This document shows positions 55,499-64,000 of a DNA stretch of 64,000 nucleotides, in pieces; position 1 is the stretch's first letter; each line of letters starts with the position of its first letter. Source of the stretch: Mycoplasmopsis columboralis (lineage in GTDB: Bacteria; Bacillota_I; Bacilli_A; Mycoplasmatales; Metamycoplasmataceae); NCBI RefSeq assembly GCF_900660675.1, contig NZ_LR215039.1, forward strand, positions 682,001 to 746,000, read 5' to 3'. The position numbers were made by a program, and so were the translations under genes. The notes below the pieces were generated by a model. That model was not told where the DNA came from, did not search any database, and saw only the letters and a list, made by a program, of their open reading frames with translations.

Positions 55499-56824
55499 TT
55501 ATTTCAATAAGTCAGAGTAAGCTTTTTCAACTTTGTCAACTAATGATGGGTTAGCTTGTTTTAATACATTCACCACAAGGTTTTTTAAGTATAAGTTGTT
55601 TTTCTTAACGTTTTCATCAGCAAAAGCAAATTTGTAATTTACATCTTTAACGTCTTCATCTTTAATTTCGTGTTGACCAAATTCACCAAGTAAATATTGC
55701 ATTGCAAATTCGTTTTTAGCTTCTTTTGCAGCAGCTTCTTTTAATTCAGCTTCCACTTTTTCTTCGGTTGTTTTAACAAGTTTTAAGTATTCGTGTTTTT
55801 TCACACCGAATTGTTTAAGTGAATCATTAAAGTTTTTTTGTAATTTTTCAAATTTATCTTTGTATAAAACTTCAGGTAATACAAGGTTTGAAGCTTTAAC
55901 AAGTTCTTCAATTAAATTTTTGAAATATGTATCTAATGTTGCGTTGAATTGTTGAATGTTTTCTCTATTTACAAGCAATTCTTGAAGCTCTTCTTTAGAT
56001 GAAACTCCTAACATTGGCATGTTTTTGAAAAATTCTTCGTTTAATTCAACTTCTTTTGCTCTTGTGAAGCTGTGAATTTTTACTTCAAATACAGCTTCTT
56101 TGTTTCTAAAGTCTTCTACATAATAATCTTTTGGGAAAGTTACTTTTACATCAACTTGTTCTTTAGCTTTTTTCCCAATTAATTGATCTTCAAAACCAGG
56201 AATAAATGAATTTGATCCAAGTTTTAATTCGTATTCTTGAGCTTCTCCGCCTTCAAATGGTTCGTTGTTGATAAATCCTTTAAAATCAATTAAAGCTGTA
56301 TCTCCAGATTTAGTAACTTCATCAGCGTTTTCTGAACCATCAAATAATTGGTTTGAACCAAATCTTGAAGCAAATTCGTGAAGTAATTTTTCTGCATCTA
56401 CAGGTGTAAATTCAAGTGATACATTTAATTTTGAAAGTTCAACTTCTTTTAAGTTAGGCGCAAGTGAAACTGTGAAAGAAATTAATAAATCGCTTTTGTT
56501 TTCTTTTGATTCTTCAACTGTTACATTAGCTGGAAGTGGTAAAACAGAAACATTATTTTCTTTAGCTGATTTTTGTGCTTCTTCAATTGCTTGCGCGTAG
56601 TATTTTCTAGCAAAATGATCAACTGTTGCTGAGTGAATAGCTTGATAATTTACTCTTGCTTCTAGTTCTTTTAAAGGAGCTTTTCCTGGTCTAAATCCTG
56701 GAACTTTAACAGTTTTTAAAGCTTCTTTAAATCTTTTTTCGAATTCAGGAAGAAATTCGTTTTCAGCAATTGTTACAGTTACTGATAATGATTGTTTTTG
56801 TTTATCTAAGTTAGTTGTAAACAT
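55499..56824 (-). CDS. tig: Trigger factor
   Basis: 441 residues. Ribosome-binding motif PGFRPGKAPLKELE, the PPIase (FKBP-like) domain from about residue 150 with SGDTALIDFKGFINNEPFEGG and LIGKKAKEQVDVKVTFPKDY, and the helical arms to the end. It binds nascent chains at the ribosome exit. Own promoter region at 56825-56892. An IS lies 14 bases beyond the stop, before the likely native terminator. Confidence 0.96.
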   Translation of the reverse strand: MFTTNLDKQKQSLSVTVTIAENEFLPEFEKRFKEALKTVKVPGFRPGKAPLKELEARVNYQAIHSATVDHFARKYYAQAIEEAQKSAKENNVSVLPLPANVTVEESKENKSDLLISFTVSLAPNLKEVELSKLNVSLEFTPVDAEKLLHEFASRFGSNQLFDGSENADEVTKSGDTALIDFKGFINNEPFEGGEAQEYELKLGSNSFIPGFEDQLIGKKAKEQVDVKVTFPKDYYVEDFRNKEAVFEVKIHSFTRAKEVELNEEFFKNMPMLGVSSKEELQELLVNRENIQQFNATLDTYFKNLIEELVKASNLVLPEVLYKDKFEKLQKNFNDSLKQFGVKKHEYLKLVKTTEEKVEAELKEAAAKEAKNEFAMQYLLGEFGQHEIKDEDVKDVNYKFAFADENVKKNNLYLKNLVVNVLKQANPSLVDKVEKAYSDLLK

Positions 56825-56892
56825 AAAAATATCTCCTTTTTAAAATATATGTATATTTTACATTATTTCTTAATTTATTTAAGCGTATAAAG

Positions 56893-58050
56893 CTAGTAGA
56901 TGTAAAAAAATATTGAACCACGATTGTAGGTTTTTTGATTGTGAAACATCTTATAGTAGGCTTGATTAAATAAAATTCCTAAAAACATTAAGTTAACAAA
57001 TCAAGTAATAAAGAAAGCCAATGTTAAAACAAATCCAATACTTCCGTATTTGTTGTAATTTAATGCATTATTAATTCAAAATGAAAATACGATCACAAAA
57101 ATCACATTGGGAATAGTTGCAAAAATAGCACCTCTTAAAATATGACGTATTTTGATTTGAAAACTAGGTGCAAGTTTAAAGATTAAAATAAATAAACTTA
57201 AAATGAAAGCGCTAGTTCAAAATACAAAAAACAATTTACTCAATGTAGGTGATTTATGTGCTGATAAGTTAAAATCTCCAGTGACAATCGCCTCTGTAAA
57301 AGTTTGTAAGTTAGAAAAACCTCACAGCAAAATACTTACTAAAAACACTAGTCCCATTCCCTTAGCACGATTACCTAAATAAGTACCTATTTTTTTGTGA
57401 TCATACATATAATTGACTGCTGAAACCAATTTACCGTATCCAGTAGATGCAAAAAGCAAGGTTGTTATAAAAAACAAAGCATTTCCAATTAGGGCTGAAA
57501 AATCTAAGGAACCATTAGTTAGTTTAAAAAATTCTACCGACCCAACGTAGTTGGTTACATCTGGCAAAAAATTACTTAGTGTTCCATTGATAAATCTTTC
57601 TTTAAAAACACTTTGATTTTCAGAGTTGCCATACACAACAAATCCTAGCAGCATATTTAAATTGAAAATAATATAGATAATAGGAATGAAGGAAATTAAA
57701 AAGTAAAAAGCAATAGTTAGCCAAGTGAAATTAAACTCTTTGGACACAAATTTCGCAAATACAATGTCAACTACTCCACGTCTTTTTCGGTGGAGAGCAT
57801 TAATTTTTTCTAAAGCTTCAAAGCTTTGATTTTTCCCAGGAATAAGTAATTTTAAATAACGAAACCCAGGAAAGGTCAAAAACCATGAAAACACATAAAT
57901 AACTAGTTTAAGAATAAAATCAAACCATAAGCCTAAATATTTAAATGGATCATCTCATAAAAGGTTAATTGACCAGTTATAGTACTTTCTTTTACGATAC
58001 TTAAAAGAAAGTAACTTTTTGTAGGGGTTTTTAGTTTTTAAATCTTTCAT
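56893..58050 (-). CDS. YihY/ribonuclease BN-like membrane protein
   Basis: 385 residues, several TGA-Trp codons. The ATG at 58050 lies 20 bases inside the gatB end, behind AAAAAGG. A basic cytoplasmic N-terminus (KLLSFKYRKRKYYN) precedes about six spans. The YihY family pattern is visible: WLTIAFYFLISFIPIIYII, FASTGYGKLVSAVNYMYD and GAIFATIPNVIFVIVFSFW. The older RNase BN label is not supported biochemically; the role is unknown. Last gene of the plsC-scpA-scpB-rlu-gatCAB operon. Confidence 0.82.
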
Positions 58051-59458
58051 CTAAAACCTTTTTAGCAATTTTATCGCTTAATGTTGGATTAACTTGCCCT
58101 CCAGTTTGTTTCATTAATGTCCCTAAAACAAACTTAAGAACTCTTTCAGGTCTATCAAGATACTCGCTTACAAGTTGCTCGTTATTGTTAACGATCTCTA
58201 ATACAATCTCTTGAATTTGTTGCGGGTCAGAAATTTGTTTAAGATTATGTTTTTCAAGCAATTCGTCTAAATTACCTTGAGGATAATTACACAATAAAGG
58301 AATTAGTTTTTTGAGCGACTTACCTGAAATTACTTCGGCATCAAGCAACTCTAAAGCTTTGGTAAGGTTTGCTGGATTGATATTCAATTCTTTAATATGT
58401 TTAGATTTGGAATTAGCAAGGGATACAACTTCAGCAAAAAATACTTTTGATAGCTTTTCTTTATCAGGATATTCAATTAAATCGAAGTATTGAGCCATTT
58501 CGATGTCATCAACAAGACTTTGAACATAAATGTTAGCAATATTTGAATTTAAATATCTTTGTTCTTTTTCTAAAGGTAATTCAGGAATAAACACTGAATC
58601 AATAAATTCTTTAGATAATTTGATAAATGGAATGTTTGGTTCAGGAAAGTACTTATAATCAGTTGTTCCAGTTTTAGTTCTCATCACAACATTAGTATTA
58701 TTTTGGTCATTAAAACGTTTGGTTTGCTGTAAAATCACTTCATTTTTTAAAAGTTTTTCTCTTTGAAGTTTTATTTCAAACTCAATGGCCTTTTTAACAT
58801 TTGATAATGAGTTCATATTTTTAATTTCAACTTTAGTACCAAATACTTTGGCTCCAAAAGGACGTAGTGAAATGTTAATATCGGCTCTAAGTGAACCCTC
58901 TTCTAATTTTCCATCCGAAATACCTAGTGCCATAACTGTTTTTTTAATCATGTCAATGTAAGCAGCAGCTTCTTCAGCGTTTCGAATAACTGGATAAGTA
59001 ACAATTTCAATTAATGGAGTTCCAGCTCGGTTGTAGTCTAATTTAGTTCCTTCAGCATCATGATTTTGTTTAGCGGTATCTTCTTCTAGATGAATTCTTT
59101 CGATTTGAATTTCTTTTAAACCATCAGATGTTTTGATTTTAATTGAACCGTTTTTCCCAATAGGACGGAAAAATTGAGTAATTTGATAACCTTTTGGTAA
59201 ATCTGGGTAAAAGTAATTTTTCCGATCAAAATGCAATTCATCATCAATTTCCATATTTAATGCTTTAGCAAATGCGATTGCATATTTAACTGCTTGTTTA
59301 TTAACTAATGGCAAAGTTCCTGGATATGCTAAGTCAATTTGGTTAGCGCAAGTGTTTGGAGCGGCACTAAAATCAATTTTTGCAGGAGAAAACATCTTTG
59401 TTTTAGTTTTTAACTCAATGTGAATTTCAATTCCGATTATTGTTTCAAAATTAGTCAT
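58031..59458 (-). CDS. gatB: Aspartyl/glutamyl-tRNA amidotransferase subunit B
   Basis: 475 residues without internal TGA. It phosphorylates and amidates Glu-tRNA(Gln) or Asp-tRNA(Asn) with ammonia from GatA. Signatures: GIEIHIELKTKTKMFSPA, DLPKGYQITQFFRPIG, DYNRAGTPLIEIVTYP, LRADINISLRPFG and TGTTDYKYFPEPNIP. The C-terminal YqeY-like tail (LVNNNEQLVSEYLDRPERVLKF) is complete. Overlaps gatA by 8 bases. Confidence 0.97.
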   Translation of the reverse strand: MTNFETIIGIEIHIELKTKTKMFSPAKIDFSAAPNTCANQIDLAYPGTLPLVNKQAVKYAIAFAKALNMEIDDELHFDRKNYFYPDLPKGYQITQFFRPIGKNGSIKIKTSDGLKEIQIERIHLEEDTAKQNHDAEGTKLDYNRAGTPLIEIVTYPVIRNAEEAAAYIDMIKKTVMALGISDGKLEEGSLRADINISLRPFGAKVFGTKVEIKNMNSLSNVKKAIEFEIKLQREKLLKNEVILQQTKRFNDQNNTNVVMRTKTGTTDYKYFPEPNIPFIKLSKEFIDSVFIPELPLEKEQRYLNSNIANIYVQSLVDDIEMAQYFDLIEYPDKEKLSKVFFAEVVSLANSKSKHIKELNINPANLTKALELLDAEVISGKSLKKLIPLLCNYPQGNLDELLEKHNLKQISDPQQIQEIVLEIVNNNEQLVSEYLDRPERVLKFVLGTLMKQTGGQVNPTLSDKIAKKVLDERFKN

Positions 59459-60767
59459 TTATTTCTCCTATTAATTCTTCAATATATAAAGCATGATTTA
59501 ATAATTTATTATCATGATAAATTTGAGCATCAATATTTAAGTTGAAAGGCATTTGGTTTTTAAATCCTAGCGGAATTGAAAGAGATGGATTTCCTGCTAA
59601 ATTTGAACCTGTTAAAATATAGTCCATAACATCATAAGATTGGTGATTGTCAATTTGTGGGGCAATTGATGCAAATGAAGGGTAAATTACAATGTCTGCT
59701 TGAGAATGAAGAGAGTGTAAATAATCTTTAATTACTCTACGAGCTTTCATGGCTTTAACAAAAATTTCTTCTTGATTTTGGCTGTATAAAAAGTAACTTC
59801 CAAGAGCTAATCTTTCGCTTACCATATGTCCAAATTTTTGACTTCTAGTTTGGGTCATTATTTGTTCATAAGTGTCTCCTGGTACTCTATCACCAAAAGC
59901 AATACCGGTCAGGTTAGCTAAATTAGAAGAAGCCTCAGAAAAGCTTACTACTTGATAAACCGGCTTAATTGATCTTAAAATGTCCAAATTAGGTTTAATT
60001 AATTCAACTTGAATATTCTCACTTTTTAACTTGTTTAATAATTTATCAAAAGCCTCATTAACTTCAAAATCGCAAAATTGTGAAAAATCTAAAGCGATAA
60101 TTTTACTTGGTTTTTGTTTTTGAAGTTCATTTAAAGGAACCTCCACTGATGTCATATCTTTGGCATCTTTTCCAAAAAGAGTTTTAGAGACATAAAAACA
60201 ATCATTAACATTATGAGTAAAATACGCTACAGTATCCAGTGATGAAGCGTATGCAAACATTCCGTAACGCGAAATAGCTCCATAAGAAGGTTTAAAACCA
60301 ACAACTCCATTGTATGAAGCGGGCAATCTAACACTATCACCAGTATCGCTACCGATAGCAAAAGAAATAGCATCAGTAAAAGTAGCAACCGATCCAGAAG
60401 AACTTCCTCCGACTAAGCGAGTTTTATCTTTAGGGTTAACAATTAATCCATAAGCACTGTGTTTTCCTGTTCCTCCTAAAGCAAGTTCATCATTGTTAAC
60501 TTTAGCTGCCATAATTGCTCCAGCTTGTAATAATTTAGTAACAATGTGAGCTTCATATGAAGGTTCAAAATTATCTAAAATCAATGAAGAAGATCTTACT
60601 TTTCCTTCTTTGGTTGCGTAAACATCTTTAAGAGTGAAAACAGCATCATTTAAAATTCCTTCACCATGTTTTTTGTATTCTAACACTGTCGCTACAGCAT
60701 TGTTTTGATCTGCTTTTAATTGTTGAATTGCTGTTTCAAAATTACCTAAAACTTTTAATTTACTCAT
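59451..60767 (-). CDS. gatA: Aspartyl/glutamyl-tRNA amidotransferase subunit A
   Basis: 438 residues, shorter than the usual 480. The amidase Ser-cisSer-Lys triad is present: LKDVYATKEG (Lys), GGSSSGSVATFTDA and IGSDTGDSVRLPASYNGVVGFKP. It hydrolyses Gln to supply ammonia to GatB. The N-terminus starts MSKLKVLGNFETAIQQLK and is truncated relative to typical GatA, as in other mycoplasmas. Coupled to gatC (TAATG) and gatB. Confidence 0.96.
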   Translation of the reverse strand: MSKLKVLGNFETAIQQLKADQNNAVATVLEYKKHGEGILNDAVFTLKDVYATKEGKVRSSSLILDNFEPSYEAHIVTKLLQAGAIMAAKVNNDELALGGTGKHSAYGLIVNPKDKTRLVGGSSSGSVATFTDAISFAIGSDTGDSVRLPASYNGVVGFKPSYGAISRYGMFAYASSLDTVAYFTHNVNDCFYVSKTLFGKDAKDMTSVEVPLNELQKQKPSKIIALDFSQFCDFEVNEAFDKLLNKLKSENIQVELIKPNLDILRSIKPVYQVVSFSEASSNLANLTGIAFGDRVPGDTYEQIMTQTRSQKFGHMVSERLALGSYFLYSQNQEEIFVKAMKARRVIKDYLHSLHSQADIVIYPSFASIAPQIDNHQSYDVMDYILTGSNLAGNPSLSIPLGFKNQMPFNLNIDAQIYHDNKLLNHALYIEELIGEIND

Positions 60768-61069
60768 TAATTCACCACCCTTGATGTTATTATGTAATCA
60801 TCATCTTTATCAGCCGCATTTTTTAGAATATCCTCTTTGGTAATAGCGAAGGATCTATCTTCGATGTCTTCTCTTAAAAAGTCTATTTTTAATGACTCAT
60901 CAATATGCGACATTGGTTGAACGTTTTCTAAATCCAATTTGTTAAGTTTTTCTAGTTCCAATTGAATATTGTTTCAATTTTCAATAATGTTATTTAAAAC
61001 TTCTTCTGTTGGTTCAATCATTAGTGAAGAAACAATTTCTTTTAACTGTTCTTTAGTAATTTGTTTCAT
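60767..61069 (-). CDS. gatC: Aspartyl/glutamyl-tRNA amidotransferase subunit C
   Basis: 100 residues with TGA-Trp (ENWNNIQLELEKL). Start MKQITKEQLKEIVSSLMIEP at 61069. It retains the middle KLNKLDLENVQPMSHI, which binds between GatA and GatB, and ends in an acidic part (DKDDDYIITSRVVN). Stop shared with gatA (TAATG); 11 bases after the rlu stop. Confidence 0.93.
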
Positions 61070-61080
61070 ATTTGTCCTTT

Positions 61081-61923
61081 CTATCATTTAATAGGAGCTC
61101 AAAACTCGCGATTATTTAAATATTTTAATTTTCCATTAAGACCTGCAAATTTTAAATAATATGAATGAAGCATCAAGCGATCTGCTTTTTTACCACCATA
61201 TTTGCGATCTCCGTAAATTGGTGCATTTAGATATTTTAAAGTTAAACGAATTTGATGTTTTCTTCCGGTTAAAATTTGAGCAATCTTACGTTTCCCTTCG
61301 CTATAAAATAATGTAATTCCTTCCTTAGAATTTTCTTTAGGATTTGCGGAAACTTTCATTTTACCGCTTTGAGCATCTTTGTAAAAATGCAATACAACCT
61401 TATTGTTTGATGGATTAAAATCAGACATAAATTGATATTTCTTAATAAGATCGTGTCTAGATTCATTTAATTGTTTAACAGTTGCATAGTTTTTTCCGTA
61501 TACCATTAAACCGCTTGTTTCTTTATCTAAGCGTCCTATGTGACTAGGGGTAAAACTATCGCTTTGAACAAACTTTAAGTATGCTAGCACTTGATTGTCT
61601 AAACAGTTGTCTTCACCATGAACGGCCACTCCTGCTTTTTTGTTAATTAGCAAGATGTTTTCGTCTTCGTAAATGATGCTTAGTTCATTTGTTAGCGAAT
61701 ATTGTGGTTTTTCTTCTGCAACATCCACAACTCCATAAACAACAATATGATCGCCCTCATTTACTTTGTAATCTTTTGTGATTTTTCTGCTTCCATTGAC
61801 TTTAATATCTTTCTTGCGAAATAACTTTTCAATTTTGCTAATTGGTAAATTTGACAAGTATTTTTGCAAAACTTTAAACAATGTTCGGGTCGCATCGTTT
61901 TCAGTGGCTTTTATTTCAAACAT
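61081..61923 (-). CDS. RluA-family 23S rRNA pseudouridine synthase (S4 domain)
   Basis: 280 residues. N-terminal S4-like domain (ISKIEKLFRKKDIKVNGSRK) and a PseudoU synthase core with IGRLDKETSGLMVYGK (catalytic Asp in the RLDKxTSG motif), VAVHGEDNC and LTGRKHQIRLTLKYLNAPIYGDRKYG. RluC/RluD-type, but the exact target cannot be told. The start ATG 61923 is chosen over upstream starts because AAAGGAGAAA lies right before it. TGA-Trp codons lie near the end, and it finishes IKW with TAG. Confidence 0.88.
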
Positions 61924-61959
61924 TTTTCTCCTTTTGTAATAAAAAAAGACACCCAAAGG

Positions 61960-62532
61960 TTAGTCTTCTCTTTGGCTAGTAAATAAATCAAAATCAGCGC
62001 TTTCGTTTTCAACACCTTCAATATAATTAAAGTCGTTAATTTTCGGTAAATCACGCATAGTTCTTACTTTAAAGTGATCGTAAAATTTATTAGTTACTCC
62101 GTATAAAACAGGATTTCCGGGTGTAGGTGAAATTCCTACTTCCTCAATAATTCCTTTAACTAGTAAAGTATTTACCACTTGTTCTGAAGCAAGTCCTCTA
62201 ATGGCATTAATTTGGCTTTTGGTGATTGGTTGTTTATAAGCAATAATTCCAGCTACTTCAATAGCTGCATTAGAAAGTCTTTGCTTTTTAACAACAGTAA
62301 CCATTTTTGAAACATATTCTTTAACTGATTCACGAGTGGCTAGTTTATACACTTCATTAAAAGAAACGACTTTTAGTCCGCGATCTTGAGAGTTAAATTC
62401 TTTATGAAAATCATCCATAACTTTTTTAGCTTCAGCAATAGTGTTTAAAGAAAAAATTTCTTTGACTTGTTCTAAATTTAATCCTTCATCTCCTTGGATG
62501 TAAAGTAATGCTTCTAAAACTTTATTTTTCAT
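61960..62532 (-). CDS. scpB: Segregation and condensation protein B
   Basis: 190 residues. NKVLEALLYIQGDEGLNLEQ at the start and the winged-helix signature VVKKQRLSNAAIEVAGIIAYKQPITKSQINAIRG, then GISPTPGNPVLYGVTNKF. Partner of ScpA in the SMC-ScpAB condensin complex. The start at 62532 has an AAGGAAG site and lies 11 bases inside scpA. Confidence 0.94.
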   Translation of the reverse strand: MKNKVLEALLYIQGDEGLNLEQVKEIFSLNTIAEAKKVMDDFHKEFNSQDRGLKVVSFNEVYKLATRESVKEYVSKMVTVVKKQRLSNAAIEVAGIIAYKQPITKSQINAIRGLASEQVVNTLLVKGIIEEVGISPTPGNPVLYGVTNKFYDHFKVRTMRDLPKINDFNYIEGVENESADFDLFTSQRED

Positions 62533-63268
62533 TGAATTCACTTCCTTTTTTAATTGTAATATCACCAAATTGTTCATCTTGAACAATAATTAGCTGTTGC
62601 TGTCTTGCTAAATCTAAAATCGCCAATAAAGTTATAACAAAGTGCCCGATTGTAGGTTGATTAAACACCATTTCAAAAGAGACAACATCATGTTTTGCTA
62701 ATAAATCTTTTATAAATGCAAATTGATCAGATGGTGTAAGTTTAATGGTTTCTAGTGTAGTGGTTCTCAATCTTTGTGCGTATACACGTTCAAACATTTT
62801 TCTTAAAACAGTAATTAGTTTAGTAGGGTTTGAAAATCCGTCTAAACGCGAATCGTCAGAATCTATAATGAAATCATCAATATTGCTTGGTTTTTTAATA
62901 AAGATATCTTCTCTTTCAACTTGAAAAGTTTTAAGTGCTTCTTTAATTTCCTTAAATTGTTGGTATTCAACAAGTTGTTTAATTAAACTTTCTTTTTCTT
63001 GTTGAATTTCTTCAACGACTTCAGACTCTTGAAGTACCATTTTAGCTTTAAGTTGAATTAAGGTCGCAGCCATTAATAAGTAATCGCCGGCAATGTCAAT
63101 TTCATTTTCTTTTAGATGGTTAATAATTTGCAAATATTGACTGGCTAATTCAGCTACATCAATATCAAACAAACTCATTTTTTTATCTTTTACTAAAGTT
63201 AAAAGTAAGTCGAGCGGACCATCAAATTCGTTAATTTTAAAAGTATATTCATTTAAATTATTGTTCAT
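62522..63268 (-). CDS. scpA: Segregation and condensation protein A
   Basis: 248 residues, kleisin subunit of the SMC condensin. FDGPLDLLLTLVKDKKMSLFDIDVAELASQYL is the family's N-terminal signature, and the C-terminal winged helix is at QPTIGHFVITLLAILDLARQQQL. Overlaps plsC by 11 bases and scpB by 11. Confidence 0.94.
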   Translation of the reverse strand: MNNNLNEYTFKINEFDGPLDLLLTLVKDKKMSLFDIDVAELASQYLQIINHLKENEIDIAGDYLLMAATLIQLKAKMVLQESEVVEEIQQEKESLIKQLVEYQQFKEIKEALKTFQVEREDIFIKKPSNIDDFIIDSDDSRLDGFSNPTKLITVLRKMFERVYAQRLRTTTLETIKLTPSDQFAFIKDLLAKHDVVSFEMVFNQPTIGHFVITLLAILDLARQQQLIIVQDEQFGDITIKKGSEFNEK

Positions 63269-64000
63269 TATATTTGCTCATTTCCGCTTGAATTAAAGAT
63301 TTAACTCTTTGAGCTAATGCTTTAGCGTCTTGTCCAATGAAGTTAATTGGTTTAATGGGTTTTAAGAAAGCAATTGTAATTTTTAATCTTCCTTTACGTT
63401 TTTTATTATCAGCTTCAACTGAATTGATAATTGCTACTGGAACAATGGTTAAATAGTTGCTAATTGCTACTTTAAAAGGACCTGATTTAAAATCACCTAA
63501 TTGTTGCTCTTTAACTCTGGTTCCTTCAGGGAAAGCTACACCTAAAGTTTTATTAACTCTAATAAATTCTCCAAATTCGTTCAATCTAGTTAATGATTCT
63601 CTAAAATTACTACGGTCAATCACAACTGAGTCAGTTAGCTTTAATACTCTTTTAATTAAGAAGTTTTTATTAAGTTCTTCTTTGGCTAAAAAATTAACAA
63701 TTCTGTTTCTGCTTCCTTCTTCAAATGTTTGTTTTTCTAAGGTAGCAAGTAAAGCGACTGGATCCATGTTAGATTTGTGGTTAGGAGCTAAAAGAACTCC
63801 CCCAGTTTTTGGGACATTGTCAAAACCGACAACTTCAATATCAATATTGTTTAATCTAAGTATTTTTTTGGCCAAGTTTAAAAAATAATCATTTCTAAAC
63901 TGTGGACTCAATGATTCAGAATCTTTTTTATACTTATGATTCATTGACATAATTTTTCTAACTCTAAGTAACCATGCAGGTGATGCAATGATTTTTTTGA
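63258..64000 (-). CDS. plsC: 1-acyl-sn-glycerol-3-phosphate acyltransferase, 5' end beyond the window
   Basis: At least 247 residues: the frame stays open upstream of the ATG at 63950 to the edge (IIASPAWLLRVRKI), which looks like the normal N-terminal helix, so the start is probably outside. Catalytic NHKSNMDP (the HxxxxD motif), FPEGTRVKEQ (phosphate binding) and VPVAI identify PlsC. It acylates lysophosphatidic acid to phosphatidic acid, the step after PlsY (12120-12797). First visible gene of the overlapping operon down to 56893. Confidence 0.9.
   Translation of the reverse strand, partial: KKIIASPAWLLRVRKIMSMNHKYKKDSESLSPQFRNDYFLNLAKKILRLNNIDIEVVGFDNVPKTGGVLLAPNHKSNMDPVALLATLEKQTFEEGSRNRIVNFLAKEELNKNFLIKRVLKLTDSVVIDRSNFRESLTRLNEFGEFIRVNKTLGVAFPEGTRVKEQQLGDFKSGPFKVAISNYLTIVPVAIINSVEADNKKRKGRLKITIAFLKPIKPINFIGQDAKALAQRVKSLIQAEMSKYNEQ

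Overview
The window is a low-GC chromosome segment of a wall-less Mollicute (Mycoplasma/Mycoplasmopsis type). The main evidence is that TGA must be read as tryptophan (genetic code 4). Read with TGA as stop, almost every large gene breaks into same-frame pieces (yidC, gyrB, tpiA, gatC, the transposase, the giant proteins). Read as Trp, they become single family-length proteins. The gene content also fits: a sugar-fermenting, parasitic metabolism (gpmI, tpiA, pyk, pta-ackA), lipoate and CoA salvage, an orphan 5S rRNA, lipoproteins and very large coiled-coil membrane proteins. I cannot name the species.

Layout. 1-6.4 kb: the N-terminal part of a lipoprotein, hup, recU (convergent), serS, the rpmH-rnpA-yidC operon and a lone 5S rRNA. 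6.4-16.3 kb: a DUF402 protein, rpmG, coaX-coaBC divergent from an ECF-type S-component, gyrB, plsY, gpmI, rsmG-prs and tRNA-Arg(UCU). 16.4-33.5 kb: two adjacent, co-directional, paralogous giant genes, each about 8.5 kb, on the minus strand. Each protein has one N-terminal membrane anchor, more than 2000 residues of predicted coiled coil and a Trp/Tyr/Gly-rich C-terminal domain. The upstream copy is cut by an in-frame TAA. 33.6-44.6 kb: tpiA with a Cys-tailed protein, a P-loop kinase-like protein, dnaJ under a CIRCE operator, lplA with a hydrolase, the tsaE-tsaB-tsaD operon, SRP RNA, rpsP-trmD-rplS and a small membrane protein. 43.9-48.1 kb: a sugar locus with a GntR/UTRA regulator, a ROK kinase and a fused GH32 sucrose-6-phosphate hydrolase/degenerate PfkB protein. 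48.2-54.1 kb: pta-ackA-coaD-engB-(membrane protein), then pyk. 54.2-55.5 kb: an apparently intact IS3-type insertion sequence just 3' of tig. 55.5-64 kb: tig, and a tightly overlapping minus-strand operon plsC-scpA-scpB-rlu-gatC-gatA-gatB-yihY.

How the genes work together. Glycolysis from triose phosphate to pyruvate (tpiA, gpmI, pyk) and acetate overflow (pta-ackA) supply ATP. The GH32/ROK locus would feed hexoses into it. CoaX, CoaBC and CoaD cover pantothenate to dephospho-CoA, and the adjacent S-component may import the vitamin. PlsC and PlsY make phosphatidic acid. GatCAB and SerS supply aminoacyl-tRNAs. TsaE/B/D, TrmD, RsmG and the Rlu protein modify RNA. RecU, GyrB, ScpA/ScpB and HU handle the chromosome. 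YidC, SRP RNA, DnaJ and trigger factor handle protein targeting and folding.

Most striking: the tandem giant anchored coiled-coil paralogs, one apparently nonsense-split; the GH32-PfkB fusion whose kinase half has lost the catalytic GAGD motif; a metallothionein-like cysteine tail on an uncharacterised protein; a degenerate but well-spaced CIRCE at dnaJ; and an IS lodged between tig and its terminator.
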